A DNA stretch of 64,000 nt from Brevundimonas albigilva. GTDB taxonomy: Bacteria; Pseudomonadota; Alphaproteobacteria; Caulobacterales; Caulobacteraceae. A model generated the notes under the pieces. It searched no databases, had not been told where the DNA came from, and was given only the letters and a program-made list of their open reading frames with translations. Both the position numbers and the translations under genes were made by a program. Where the stretch lies: positions 1,753,001 through 1,817,000 of the forward strand of contig NZ_CP097298.1 of assembly GCF_023503965.1 (NCBI RefSeq), given 5' to 3'. Of the stretch, positions 1-10,730 are shown piece after piece. Position 1 is the stretch's first letter, and each line of letters starts with the position of its first letter.

Positions 1-1
1 C

Positions 2-181
2 CGCCAGGGGCAGGGATGCGTCTTGGAGATGATCGACGGCTCGGTGCGGGTGCGGCTGTATCGCGGCGCCGACGCCGAGGCCCTGCATCTGGCCGGCGCG
101 GGCGCCCTGGACGCGGTGGAGACCGTTCCCCGCCGCCAGACGGCCCTGGTCTCGGCGGTGGTCGCGCGTCTGGACGGGTGA
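2..181 (+). CDS. C-terminal fragment of an unidentified protein
   Basis: An open frame enters from the window edge and stops with TGA at 179-181, giving 59 residues. It contains a hydrophilic stretch (CVLEMIDGSVRVRLY) and ends in VVARLDG. Codon use is the normal high-GC pattern of the neighbours, so it looks like a real gene end and not a shadow. I do not recognise the family, and the start lies outside the window. It is co-oriented with the XRE gene that follows. Confidence 0.5.
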   Translation, partial: RQGQGCVLEMIDGSVRVRLYRGADAEALHLAGAGALDAVETVPRRQTALVSAVVARLDG

Positions 182-204
182 AACCTTACGGTTGCAAATC
201 ATTT

Positions 205-218
205 CGTTTCATGAAACG
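205..218. promoter_or_regulatory. 14-bp perfect palindrome upstream of XRE gene
   Basis: CGTTTCATGAAACG reads identically on both strands and lies 34 bp before the ATG of the XRE-family gene at 253, in an A+T-rich patch between two coding regions. XRE regulators commonly bind such sites and repress themselves; autoregulation here is inference. Confidence 0.4.
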
Positions 219-252
219 GTCTGGTTGTCCTGAACGGAGACCGCCAGATCGC

Positions 253-630
253 ATGACCGCCCGATCCGCCAAGGCCGTGGACGCCGTCGTCGGCGCCCGG
301 ATCGCCGTTCGGCGGCGCGCCCTGGGTCTGTCGCAGACGGCGCTGGCGGGCCTGGTCGGCGTCAGCTGCCAGCAGATTCAGAAGTATGAGAACGGGCAGA
401 ACCGCATCTCGGTGTCGCGTCTGCACGCCCTGTCGCTGGCCCTGGGCCTGCCGGTCGAAGCCTTCTTCCCGGATCGGCCCGACGGAGAGGACGCCGCCGA
501 ACTGACCACCCTGCGCGCCCTGACGACCACGCCCGAGGGCCAGGCCCTGGCCGACGGCTTCGCCCGCATCCACGACCCGGCCGTGCGCCGGGCCCTGACG
601 CGGCTGGTCGAGGTTCTCGCGGCGGCCTAG
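253..630 (+). CDS. XRE-family helix-turn-helix transcriptional regulator
   Basis: A 125-residue cytoplasmic DNA-binding protein. Residues about 14-70 form a Cro/CI-type helix-turn-helix with the signature LGLSQTALAGLVGVSCQQIQ followed by KYENGQNRIS. The rest is a short helical tail. The frame is open further upstream (to 16), with another ATG at 211 inside the palindrome, but the ATG at 253 gives the compact family architecture. It closely resembles the second XRE gene at 6880. It precedes tsaB by 32 bp. The target is unknown; the palindrome at 205-218 is a candidate. Confidence 0.85.
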   Translation: MTARSAKAVDAVVGARIAVRRRALGLSQTALAGLVGVSCQQIQKYENGQNRISVSRLHALSLALGLPVEAFFPDRPDGEDAAELTTLRALTTTPEGQALADGFARIHDPAVRRALTRLVEVLAAA

Positions 631-662
631 GCTCGCGGGCGATCCGGTTCTAGAACGCCGGC

Positions 663-1370
663 ATGACTGTTCTGGTGATCGACACGGCGCTGGGCGCCTG
701 CACGGCGGCGGTGTTCGACGGCGAGCGGCCGCTGGCCGTCCGGTTCGAGCCGATGGCCAAGGGGCACCAGGAGCGTCTGGGCGGTCTGGTCCGCGACGTC
801 GTAACGGAAGCCGGAGGCCAGGCGAAGACCGGCTTCGACGCCGTCGAGCGGATCGGCGTCACGGTGGGGCCGGGCTCCTTCACCGGACTGCGCGTCGGCC
901 TGGCCTTCGCCCTGGGATTGGGGGCGGCGCTGGACCGGCCCGTGCTGGGCCTGTCGACGCTGGAAGCCCTGGCCGCGTCCGTCGCCGATGACGGCGGTCC
1001 CGTCGCGGCCCTGGTCGACGCGCGGCGAGGGCAGGTCTATGCGCGCCTGTTCGACGCCGGCGGTCCGCTGGGGCCGGATGCGGCCTTGACGCTGGAGGAC
1101 GCGGCGCGCGCCGTCCAGGCCCTGGGCCGCCCGGCGCGATGGGTCGGAAGCGGCGCCCCCGTCCTGGCCGAGGCCTTTCCCGATCTGGCCAGGCTGGACC
1201 TGGATCCGCGCGTCGCCCCGTCGCCGCAGGCCCTGGCGCGCCTGACCCGGGCGGGCGATCCGGCCACGCGCCCGCCCCGACCCCTCTATCTGCGCGCGCC
1301 CGACGCCACCCCGCCCAGCCGCCTGCCGGGCCAGCCGCGCCCGGGCCCGGCGGATCGGGCGTCGCGATGA
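663..1370 (+). CDS. tsaB: tRNA threonylcarbamoyladenosine biosynthesis protein TsaB
   Basis: A 235-residue member of the TsaB/YeaZ branch of the ASKHA fold. The N-terminus VLVIDTALGACTAAV is the typical first strand, followed by KGHQERLGGLV and the glycine-rich GPGSFTGLRVGL motif (about residues 70-80). TsaB partners TsaD and TsaE in making t6A37 on ANN-decoding tRNAs in the cytoplasm. The C-terminal 30 residues are proline- and arginine-rich and low in complexity. The stop overlaps the start of rimI (ATGA), as is usual for tsaB-rimI pairs, so the two are probably translationally coupled. Confidence 0.92.
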   Translation: MTVLVIDTALGACTAAVFDGERPLAVRFEPMAKGHQERLGGLVRDVVTEAGGQAKTGFDAVERIGVTVGPGSFTGLRVGLAFALGLGAALDRPVLGLSTLEALAASVADDGGPVAALVDARRGQVYARLFDAGGPLGPDAALTLEDAARAVQALGRPARWVGSGAPVLAEAFPDLARLDLDPRVAPSPQALARLTRAGDPATRPPRPLYLRAPDATPPSRLPGQPRPGPADRASR

Positions 1371-1795
1371 GCGATCCGACGGCCCTGGCCGCCCTGCACG
1401 CCAGCGCCTTTCCCGCGCCGTGGAGCGCGGCGGTCTTCGCCGATCTGCTGGCCCAGCCCGGCGTCTCGCCCGTGGCCGAGGCGGACGGCTTCATCCTGAT
1501 GCGCGTGGTGCTGGAGGAAGCCGAGATCCTGACCCTGGCGGTGCGGCCTGCGGCGCGCGGCGCGGGCCTGGGCGGGCGGCTGGCGGGGCAGGGCGCGGTC
1601 CGGGCGGCGCAGGCCGGCGCGACCCGGATCTTCCTGGAGGTGGCCGAGGACAACGCCGCCGCCCGCGCCCTCTACGACCGCGCCGGTTTCCGACAGATCG
1701 GGCGGCGCCGGGGCTATTACGACGGCGGCCGGACCGACGCCCTGGTGCTGGAACGCGACCTGGTCGACCGGCCGGACACGGCGGCGCTTCCCTGA
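1367..1795 (+). CDS. rimI: Ribosomal protein alanine N-acetyltransferase RimI
   Basis: A 142-residue GNAT acetyltransferase. The core runs from AEILTLAVRPAARGAGLG, which includes the acetyl-CoA-binding R/Q-x-x-G-x-G/A loop, through FLEVAEDNAAARALYDRAGF, the classic RimI motif. RimI acetylates the N-terminus of ribosomal protein bS18. The start is the ATG that overlaps the tsaB stop. The frame is open further upstream, but that extension is antisense-like and unrelated to GNAT proteins. Confidence 0.9.
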   Translation: MSDPTALAALHASAFPAPWSAAVFADLLAQPGVSPVAEADGFILMRVVLEEAEILTLAVRPAARGAGLGGRLAGQGAVRAAQAGATRIFLEVAEDNAAARALYDRAGFRQIGRRRGYYDGGRTDALVLERDLVDRPDTAALP

Positions 1796-1822
1796 CGCGA
1801 CGACAGCCCCTATTCTAGGGGC

Positions 1823-2302
1823 ATGGACCGGATCGAAAAACTCTGCGCCGAGCGCGGCATGCGCATGACCGAGCAGCGTCGGGTGATCGCCCGCGTGCTC
1901 TCCAACGCCGAAGACCACCCCGACGTGGAGGAGCTGTACCGCCGCGCCTCGGCCATCGACCCGCACATCTCGATCGCCACCGTCTATCGCACGGTGCGGC
2001 TGTTCGAGGAGGCCGGGGTGGTCGAGAAGCACGACTTCGGCGATGGCCGCAGCCGCTATGAAGAGGCTGGCGACGACCATCACGATCACCTGATCGACAC
2101 CCGCTCGGGCGAGGTGATCGAATTCTTCGACGCCGAGATCGAGCGGCTGAAGACCGAGATCGCCGAACGGCTGGGCTTCGAACTGATCGGCCACAAGCTG
2201 GAACTGTACGGCGTGCCGGTCGAGGGGGCCGAGCCGTCCAAGCGCGAGGGGCTGATCTTCAAGCGTCACGCCGCGCGCGTCGATCCCGAGACGGCGTCCT
2301 GA
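1823..2302 (+). CDS. fur: Ferric uptake regulator family protein (Fur)
   Basis: A 159-residue metal-sensing repressor. The winged helix covers about residues 1-80 (MTEQRRVIARVL, then PHISIATVYRTVRLFEEAGV). The dimerisation and metal-binding part begins with DDHHDHLIDTRSGEVIEF. It lacks the CxxC pairs of E. coli Fur, as do many alphaproteobacterial Fur proteins. The gap after rimI is 27 bp, so it may share that transcript. It would be expected to repress iron-uptake genes; no target is visible here. Confidence 0.9.
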   Translation: MDRIEKLCAERGMRMTEQRRVIARVLSNAEDHPDVEELYRRASAIDPHISIATVYRTVRLFEEAGVVEKHDFGDGRSRYEEAGDDHHDHLIDTRSGEVIEFFDAEIERLKTEIAERLGFELIGHKLELYGVPVEGAEPSKREGLIFKRHAARVDPETAS

Positions 2303-2367
2303 CGTCGAAAGGCCGGATTCGACGCGCTCAAGTAGCGCAAAGCGCGATAGCGCTCTAAAGAGCCGCG

Positions 2368-3790
<1,423 letters not shown>

Positions 3791-3801
<11 letters not shown>

Positions 3802-4777
3802 AAGCGAATTCATTCCCCTGAACGACGCCGAGCTGCGCGCGGTGGTCGGACCCAACAGCCGGCACGTCGCCCTGATCGAGGACGCCTTCAAGGTGCTGGT
3901 CGAGGCGCCGGGCGGCGGCGTGTCGGTCAACGGCGGCGCCCGCGACCGCGGCGACGCCCGCCGCGTCATCGAGGACCTGGCCAAGCGGGCGGCCCTGGGC
4001 GCCGAGGTGACGGAAGCCGACGTGCGCGCCGCCCTGGGCCAGGCCCGCGGCGGCAAGGGCACGCCGGGCATGGCGGCGGCGGGCGTGTCCCTGCCCGGCG
4101 GCAAGCGCGGCGCCATCGTGCCCAAGACCAAGGCCCAGGCCGCCTATCTGGACATGCTGGGGCGGTGCGAACTGAGCTTCGGCGTCGGGCCGGCCGGCAC
4201 GGGCAAGACCTTCCTGGCGGCGGCCTACGGCGCCAGCCTGCTGAGGCGGGGACAGGTGGACCGGCTGGTCATCACCCGTCCGGCGGTCGAGGCGGGCGAG
4301 AAGCTGGGCTTCCTGCCGGGCGACCTGAACGAGAAGGTCGATCCCTATCTGGCCCCCATCTGGGAGGCGCTGAACGACATCCTGGGGCCCGAGGACGTCC
4401 AGCGCCGCCGCGACAAGGGCGAGATCGAGGCCGCGCCCATCGCCTTCATGCGCGGCCGCACCCTGAGCCACGCCTTCGTCATCGTCGACGAGGCCCAGAA
4501 CACCAGCCGCCTGCAGATGAAGATGGTCCTGACCCGGCTGGGCGAGGGGGCGCGCATGGTGGTGACGGGCGACCCGTCGCAGATCGACCTGCTGAATCCG
4601 CGTGATTCCGGCCTGGCCCATGCGCTGCGCATCCTGGACGGCGTTCAGGGCGTCGGCATCCTGAAGTTCGCGGCCGAGGACGTGGTGCGCCACGCCATGG
4701 TCGAGCGGATCGTGCGCGCCTATGACGCCGACGCGGCGCGCCGCCTGCCCGCGCCCGACCTCGAAGACGACGCATGA
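3791..4777 (+). CDS. PhoH-like P-loop ATPase (PhoL/YbeZ type)
   Basis: A 328-residue PhoH-family ATPase of the kind that sits with ybeY and acts in rRNA or ribosome maturation. Walker A is [13 protein letters not shown] near residue 133, and Walker B with its flank is [13 protein letters not shown] near residue 230. No ATG is available. TTG at 3791 has GGAG nine bases upstream and is preferred; TTG at 3776 is an alternative. Either start overlaps the miaB stop. The stop overlaps ybeY in an ATGA arrangement. Confidence 0.9.
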
Positions 4778-5229
4778 TCGAGGTCGAGGTCGAGGCGGGC
4801 GCCTGGACGGCCGCCCTGCCGGACGCCGAGGCCGTCGCCGCCCGCGCGGCCAAGGCGGCGCTGGGGACGGTCGAGGGCGACGTGGTCGTGCTGCTAAGCG
4901 ACGACGCGGCGGTGCGCGCGCTGAACGCGCGCTTCCGCGACAAGGACCGGCCGACCAATGTGCTGTCCTTTCCCGCGCCGGAGAACGCCTTTCCGCACCT
5001 GGGCGACATCGTCCTGGCCCACGGCGTCTGCGCCGAGGAGGCGCAAGTCCAGGGCAAGACCCTGGCCGACCACTTGAGCCATCTGGTCGTCCACGGCGTG
5101 CTTCACCTGCTGGGCCGCGACCACGAGGACGACGCCGAGGCGGAAGAGATGGAAGCCGAGGAGCGGGATATCCTGGCCGGGCTGGGCGTGGCCGACCCTT
5201 ACGCCGCCGAACGCGAGGGGCGGGCATGA
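4774..5229 (+). CDS. ybeY: Endoribonuclease YbeY (16S rRNA maturation)
   Basis: A 151-residue zinc metalloprotein. The signature HLVVHGVLHLLGRDHEDD supplies the three zinc-binding histidines near residues 106-116, and RPTNVLSFP precedes it as usual. YbeY takes part in 16S rRNA 3'-end processing and ribosome quality control. Start and stop overlap phoH and lnt (ATGA both times), giving a tightly coupled operon. The acidic tail (EEMEAEERDILAGLG) is typical of the family. Confidence 0.95.
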   Translation: MIEVEVEAGAWTAALPDAEAVAARAAKAALGTVEGDVVVLLSDDAAVRALNARFRDKDRPTNVLSFPAPENAFPHLGDIVLAHGVCAEEAQVQGKTLADHLSHLVVHGVLHLLGRDHEDDAEAEEMEAEERDILAGLGVADPYAAEREGRA

Positions 5230-6878
5230 CGCCCGACGCCGTGCTGAACCGGATGGCCGCGCCGATCCGCGCCCTGCCCGAACCGCGTCGCCGGCGGGCC
5301 TGGCGGACGATCCGCATCGTGCTGGCGCTGCTGGCGGGGGCCGGGGCGGCGCTGGCGCATCCGCCGTTCGGGGTCCTGATCGGCCTCCTGGGCTATCCGC
5401 TGCTGATGATCCTGGCCGAGCGGTCCGACCGTCCGCGCGGGGCCTTCTGGATGGGGTGGCTGGCGGGGTTCGCCTATTTCTTCATCGGCTGCTGGTGGGT
5501 GGCCGAGGCCTTCTTCGTCAATCCCGAACAGGCGTGGATGGCGCCGTTCGCGGCCAGCCTGCTGCCCGCCGGGCTGGGCCTGTTCTGGGGCGGGGCCTGC
5601 GCCCTGTATCGCCGGTTCGCGCCCCTGGGGGCCGTGCGCGTGCTGCTGTTCGCGGCCCTGTTCTGCGCCTTCGAATGGCTGAGGGGCCATGTGCTGACCG
5701 GCTTTCCGTGGAACCCGGCCGGCGCCAGCTGGCGCGCGGGCGGGGCCCTGTCGCAGTTCGCCTCGGTCGCCGGCGTCTATGGGCTGAGCCTGGTCACGGT
5801 GGCCGGCGTCACGGCGCTGGGTCCCCTGGTCGGGCCGGGTCCGTGGCGGGGCCGCTGGATGTCGGCCGGGCTTGGGCTGGCCGCCCTGATCGGGGTCGCC
5901 GGCTTCGGCGCGGCGCGGCTGGGCGGGGCCGAGCTGCGCTTCACCGACACGGTGGTGCGGATCGTCCAGGCGAACGTGGACCAGGAATCGAAATGGACGC
6001 CCGAGGCCTACCGCTCGATCGTCGAGCGCTACCTGCGGCTGACCGCGCAGCCGGCCGCGCGCAGACCGGACGTGGTGGTCTGGCCCGAAGGATCCCTGCC
6101 CGCCGCCGACTATCAGGTGTTCGCGCCCGGCGCCTGGGAAGGCGAGGGGATCGCCCGGGCCCTGCAACCCGGCCAGACCCTGCTGATGGGCCTGGCGCGG
6201 GGCGAGGCGGACCCGGCGGCGCCCGACGGCGCGCGCTATCACAACAGCCTGTTCGCCCTGCATGACGAGGGCGGGGCGGGCCTGCGGGTCGCGGCCGTCT
6301 ATGACAAGCACCGGCTGGTGCCGTTCGGCGAATATCTGCCGCTGGGGTCGGTGATGACGGCGGTCGGCCTGCGCAGCCTGGTGCATATGCCCAGCGACTT
6401 CTCGGCCGGGCCGACGCCGGCGCCGATCAGCCTGCCCGGCGCGCCGCCGGTCCAGCCGCTGATCTGCTACGAGAGCCTGTATCCCGGCTTCACGCCCGGA
6501 GCGGCGGGGCGGCCGGCGTGGATCGTGAATGCGTCCAACGACGCCTGGTTCGGCAAGACCTCCGGGCCGCGCCAGCATCTGAACCTGGCCAGCTATCGCG
6601 CCATCGAGACGGGCCTGCCCATCGCCCGGGCCACGCCGACGGGGATTTCGGCCATGATCGATCCCTGGGGACGGATCGTCGACGGCGATCGGCTGGACCC
6701 CGGCGTCATGGGGGTGATCGACGCGCGCCTGCCCCAGGCGGCGGGCGTGACGCCCTATGGCCGGTGGGGCGACGGGCCGTTCGGCCTGGCGCTCCTTCTA
6801 AGCGTGGCCTTAAGCTTGTGGCCTCTGGCGGCGCGCATTAAGGTTCGTCCCGATTCGGTACAGTCAAGCAGGGTGTGA
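5226..6878 (+). CDS. lnt: Apolipoprotein N-acyltransferase Lnt
   Basis: A 550-residue inner-membrane enzyme that adds the third acyl chain to lipoproteins. About six hydrophobic segments fill residues 25-220. The nitrilase-type catalytic domain follows: Glu in VVWPEGSLPA (about 287), Lys in YDKHRLVPFGEYLPL (about 360) and Cys in PLICYESLYPG (about 413). The ATG at 5226 overlaps the ybeY stop. A CorC/TlyC-type gene often found between ybeY and lnt is absent here. Confidence 0.95.
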   Translation: MTPDAVLNRMAAPIRALPEPRRRRAWRTIRIVLALLAGAGAALAHPPFGVLIGLLGYPLLMILAERSDRPRGAFWMGWLAGFAYFFIGCWWVAEAFFVNPEQAWMAPFAASLLPAGLGLFWGGACALYRRFAPLGAVRVLLFAALFCAFEWLRGHVLTGFPWNPAGASWRAGGALSQFASVAGVYGLSLVTVAGVTALGPLVGPGPWRGRWMSAGLGLAALIGVAGFGAARLGGAELRFTDTVVRIVQANVDQESKWTPEAYRSIVERYLRLTAQPAARRPDVVVWPEGSLPAADYQVFAPGAWEGEGIARALQPGQTLLMGLARGEADPAAPDGARYHNSLFALHDEGGAGLRVAAVYDKHRLVPFGEYLPLGSVMTAVGLRSLVHMPSDFSAGPTPAPISLPGAPPVQPLICYESLYPGFTPGAAGRPAWIVNASNDAWFGKTSGPRQHLNLASYRAIETGLPIARATPTGISAMIDPWGRIVDGDRLDPGVMGVIDARLPQAAGVTPYGRWGDGPFGLALLLSVALSLWPLAARIKVRPDSVQSSRV

Positions 6879-6879
6879 G

Positions 6880-7287
6880 ATGGCGCGCGGCGAGGACACT
6901 CAGGATCCGCACCCCGTCGATCGCCACGTCGGACGTCGCGTCCAGGAAAAACGCCTCGGGCTGGGGCTCAGCCAGACGGCGCTGGGCAAGGCGGTCGGCG
7001 TCAGCTTCCAGCAGATGCAGAAGTACGAGAAGGGCCAGAACCGCATCTCGGCGTCCAAGCTGTTCGAGATCGCGGATTTCCTGAACGTCGGCATTCCCTA
7101 CTTCTTCGACGGCTACAGCAGCCGGCCCGGCCTGGCCGAGGAAACCGCGCCGGCCTTCGATCACGACCATCCGGCCACGCGCCAGTCGCTGGAGATCGCG
7201 CGCCTGGCCCCCCAGCTGCCGCTGCGCAAGCAGAAGCTGATCCTGGAGATGATGCGCGAGATGCTGGAGGACGGCGCCGGGGAGTAG
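6880..7287 (+). CDS. XRE-family helix-turn-helix transcriptional regulator
   Basis: A 135-residue protein whose HTH (about residues 18-75) reads LGLSQTALGKAVGVSFQQMQ followed by KYEKGQNRISASKL, nearly the same recognition helix as the XRE protein at 253. A C-terminal helix rich in Leu, Lys and Met (RKQKLILEMMREMLED) may mediate dimerisation. It starts one base after the lnt stop, so it is probably on the same message. Similar stand-alone regulators are common in Caulobacterales; the target is unknown. Confidence 0.87.
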   Translation: MARGEDTQDPHPVDRHVGRRVQEKRLGLGLSQTALGKAVGVSFQQMQKYEKGQNRISASKLFEIADFLNVGIPYFFDGYSSRPGLAEETAPAFDHDHPATRQSLEIARLAPQLPLRKQKLILEMMREMLEDGAGE

Positions 7288-7358
7288 GCGCTGCGGCGGC
7301 CTGTCGGTGGATGCGCGGGCTCGCGCGGGCTAGGGTGGCGCCGCCTCTTGCCCGACGG

Positions 7359-9538
7359 ATGCCCCATTTGCGCCTGCTCCTGATGATCCTCGGCCTTCTG
7401 CTGGCGCCCGTCGCGGCCCAGGCCCAGGCCGTGCAATCGCCCGCGGCCGCCGCCCTGGTCGGGCTGGGACCGCAGGACCGAGCGGATCGAGGCCGAGCTG
7501 GTCGCGATGTCGCAATGGGCCACGCCCGGATCGACCCTGATCGTGGCGGTGCGCCAGGACATCCAGCCGGGCTGGCATACCTATTGGCGCAATCCGGGCG
7601 ATTCCGGCGGGCCGACGACGCTGGACTGGACCCTGCCGGCGGGGGTCAGGGCCGGCGAGATCGTCTGGCCCCTGCCCGAGCGCCAGCGGCTGCAGAGCCT
7701 GGTCAACTACGGCTATTCCGGGTCGGTGCTGCTGCCCGTGCCGATCGAGGTTCCGGCCTCGGCCCGGCCGGGCCAGGTGCTGGCGCTGCGGACCCAGGCG
7801 CTGTTCATGGTGTGCAGCGACCAGATGTGCGTGCCCGACGAGCTGCCGCTGGCCCTCGACATCGAGGTCCGGGACGGCGCCGCGCCGCTGGACCCCGCAT
7901 ACGGCGCGGCCATCCAGGCGGTGCTGGTCCAGGCGCCGCGGCCGGCGCCGATCCAGGCGCGGATCGCGCTGAGACGGGCGGCTGACGCTGAGCGCGGCGG
8001 GCGGACCGCTGGCGGGGGCGGACATCGGCCGGGCGCACTTCTTTGCCTTCCAGGGCGGGATCGTCGACCATGCGGCGGACCAGACGGCGATGCGGGGCGA
8101 TGCGGGGCTGACCCTGACGCTGGCGCCGGGACGCGGGGCGCGCGGCGGCCTGACCGGGCCGGTCGCGGGCGTGCTGGCCACTGACGCGGGCGCGTGGGAG
8201 ATCACGGCCGAACCCGGCGCGGCGCTGGGCGGGACGACGGGACGCGCCATTTCGGGCGAGGCGGGCGAGCGGCAGGCCGCGGCGGGCGGCGGCGCGACGA
8301 CGGCGGCCGGGCTGTTGCAGGCGGCGCTGCTGGCGCTGCTGGGCGGGCTGATCCTGAACCTGATGCCCTGCGTCTTTCCCATATTGGCGATGAAGGCGGC
8401 GGCGCTGTCGGCCTCGGCGCACGAGACGCGGGTCGCGCGGCGCGACGGCCTGCTGTTCCTGGCGGGGGTTCTGGCGACCTTCCTGGTGCTGGCCGGGGCC
8501 TTGCTGGCGCTGCGGGCGGGGGGACAGGCCGTCGGCTGGGGCTTCCAGCTGCAGTCGCCGGCGGTGATCGCGGTCCTGGGTCTGCTGATGCTGGCGGTGG
8601 CGCTGAACCTGTCGGGGGTGTTCGACATCGGCGGGTCGCTGCAGGGCGGGGCGGGGCGGCTGTCGCACGTCTCGGGCGGGGCGGGCGCCTTCCTGACCGG
8701 GGTGCTGGCGGTGGTGGTGGCGGCGCCCTGCACCGCGCCCTTCATGGCCGTGGCCCTGGGCGCGGCCCTGGTCATGCCGTGGCCCGCGGCGCTGGGGGTC
8801 TTCCTGATGCTGGGGCTGGGGCTGGCCCTGCCCTATGTGGTCGTCAGCCTGTCGCCGGGCCTGCTGCGGCGCTTCCCCCGGCCGGGGCCGTGGATGGAGC
8901 GGCTGCGACGGCTGCTGGCGTTTCCGATGTACGGCGCGGCCCTGTGGCTGGCCTGGGTGTTCGCGCGCCAGACCGGCGGCGCGGCCCTGGCCCTGCTGTT
9001 CGGGGCGGGCCTCATGCTGGCCCTGGCCCTGTGGCTGTTCGGCCTGATGCAGGGCGAGCGGGCTGCCGATCGAAGGGGATGGCTCAGCGGGGCGGCGGCC
9101 CTGATCGCCTTGGCGCTGGCCGCGGTCGCCGGCGTGGCGGCGGCGCGGGCGCCGGCGGTCGAGCCCGGCGAGGCGTCGGCCGAAACCGTGCTGGCGTCGC
9201 AGCCCTGGTCGCCCGAGGCGGTGCGCGCGGCTCAGGGTCAGGGCCGGCCTGTCCTGGTCAACTTCACCGCCGACTGGTGCGTGACCTGCAAGATCAACGA
9301 GGGCGCGGCCCTGTCCTCGGCCCGCGTGGGCCAGGCGATCACGGCGACGAACGCGGTCTATCTGGTCGGCGACTGGACCCGGCGAGACGACGCCATCGCC
9401 CGCGAGCTGGAGCGTCATGGGCGCTCGGGCGTGCCGCTGTATCTGCTGTATCCGGCGGGCGGGGGCGAGCCGCGCATTCTGCCGCAGCTGCTGACCGAGG
9501 GGCTCGTGATAGAGTCGCTTCAGGAGGCCGCGCGCTGA
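7359..9538 (+). CDS. DsbD/ScsB-type protein-disulfide reductase (two frame breaks)
   Basis: A membrane thiol-disulfide transporter that passes electrons from cytoplasmic thioredoxin to the periplasm. A signal peptide (MPHLRLLLMILGLLLAP) leads into a periplasmic alpha domain with MVCSDQMCVP. Then come eight or so membrane segments with the cysteine motifs NLMPCVFPIL and AAPCTAPFMAVALG, and a C-terminal thioredoxin domain with FTADWCVTCK. The coding frame changes near 7475 and again near 7975, each consistent with two missing bases or one extra base. Sequence on both sides matches the family, so I reconstruct one protein of about 727 residues. A redoxin gene follows after 28 bp. Confidence 0.85.
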
Positions 9539-9566
9539 CCGCGGCCCGTATCAGGGAAACGCCGTC

Positions 9567-10234
9567 ATGATCCGCCGCCTGACCCTCGCCGCCTTCGCCA
9601 CGCTGACGCTCGTCGCGTGCCAACAGCAGGAGGCCGCCGCGCCCGTTGAGACCGCATCGACCGAAGCGAACCCGGCCGCCGCGACGCAGGCGGGGATGGC
9701 CCCGGCCTTCACCCTGGTCGACGCCGAGGGGACGCAGCGCTCGCTGGCCGACTTCCGGGGCAAGACCGTGGTGCTGGAGTGGACGAACGAGGGCTGTCCC
9801 TACGTCCAGAAACACTATGGCGCCGGGGCCATGCAGGCCTTGCAGCGCGAGGCGACCGGCGACGGCGTGGTCTGGCTGACCATCGTGTCCTCGGCGCCCG
9901 GCGCGCAAGGCTTCGTCGAGGGCGAGGCGGCGCGCGCGTTCAAGGCCAAGCACGACGGCGCCTGGACCCACTGCTGCTGGATCCGACCGGCGAGGTCGGC
10001 AAGCTGTACGACGCCAAGACCACGCCGGACATGCGGGTCATCGATCCCCAGGGCCGCATCGTCTTCGAGGGCGGCATCGACGACCGGCCGACCAACAGGC
10101 CCGAGGACCTGGACGGCGCGACCAACTTCGTCCGCGCGGCCCTGACCGACATGGAGGCCGGCCGGCCGGTCCAGACCCGCTTCGCCCAGCCCTACGGCTG
10201 TTCCATCAAATATCCGGAGACGGTGGAGGGGTAG
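9567..10234 (+). CDS. Redoxin-domain lipoprotein (one frame break)
   Basis: About 222 residues. The N-terminus is a lipoprotein signal (TLTLVACQQQ lipobox), followed by an Ala/Thr linker and a thioredoxin-like fold starting at APAFTLVDAEG. The active-site region EWTNEGCPYVQKHY has a single cysteine, like peroxiredoxin/redoxin proteins of this type. The frame breaks at 9971-9972, where restoring one C continues into LLLDPTGEVGKLYDAKTTPD and a normal C-terminus. Its place just behind the DsbD-type gene suggests it is a periplasmic redox partner; that is inference. Confidence 0.82.
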
Positions 10235-10237
10235 GGA

Positions 10238-10600
10238 TCAGTCGGCGGGCGCGATCTCGATGACGATGCGCCGCTGATCGCCGCCGATCACCATCTTGGC
10301 CTGTCCGCCCTTTGCCATCGCCAGGCTCGGCTCGGCCAGTTTGTCGTTGCCGCGCCACAGCGACGTCGTCAGCACCAGTCCCTCATCGGTCGTATAGAGT
10401 GTGGCGTTGAAGGCGTGTCCGCCGTCCCGATCGGACCCCTGCACGCTGACGTCCCCGTCCTCGGCGATCAGCGCCTCGCCCCGCATCTGGGTGACGCCAT
10501 GATCACTGACGGAATAGGAGATGACATAGCGCGGCGGCGCTTCGGCGAAGCCAGACAGCCCGAACAGGGCGACTGTCGCCGCTATCAGGGTCCGTCGCAT
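10238..10600 (-). CDS. Hypothetical exported protein
   Basis: A 120-residue protein with a clear signal peptide (MRRTLIAATVALFGLSGFAEA) and a mainly beta-strand mature part (YVISYSVSDHGVTQMRGEAL). The frame is open further upstream, but the ATG giving the signal peptide is the sensible start. It is convergent with the redoxin gene, with only 3 bp between the stops. No known domain recognised; probably periplasmic. Confidence 0.65.
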   Translation of the reverse strand: MRRTLIAATVALFGLSGFAEAPPRYVISYSVSDHGVTQMRGEALIAEDGDVSVQGSDRDGGHAFNATLYTTDEGLVLTTSLWRGNDKLAEPSLAMAKGGQAKMVIGGDQRRIVIEIAPAD

Positions 10601-10682
10601 CGCCAGGGTCTCTCCGTCAGGTGATGGAACGACGATAAGTGAGTCGCGCCGCGCGGGAAAGGACGCTACCTCTGGTTGTATA

Positions 10683-10730
10683 AGAAATCTCCCTCTCCGC
10701 AGGGGGTGGGCGAAAGTCTGCGCCGCCCCT
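10683..10730. repeat. Partial palindromic intergenic repeat
   Basis: This gap holds CTCCCTCTCCGCAGGGGGTG, which resembles the arm of the longer inverted repeat at 52710-52870 (CTCCCTCCCCCTGCGGGGGA). It looks like a degraded copy of the same repeat family. Confidence 0.4.

Noticed and set aside
7359..9538. dsbD as a pseudogene
   Set aside because: All domains and cysteine motifs are intact on both sides of the two breaks, and similar breaks occur in essential genes of the same sequence.
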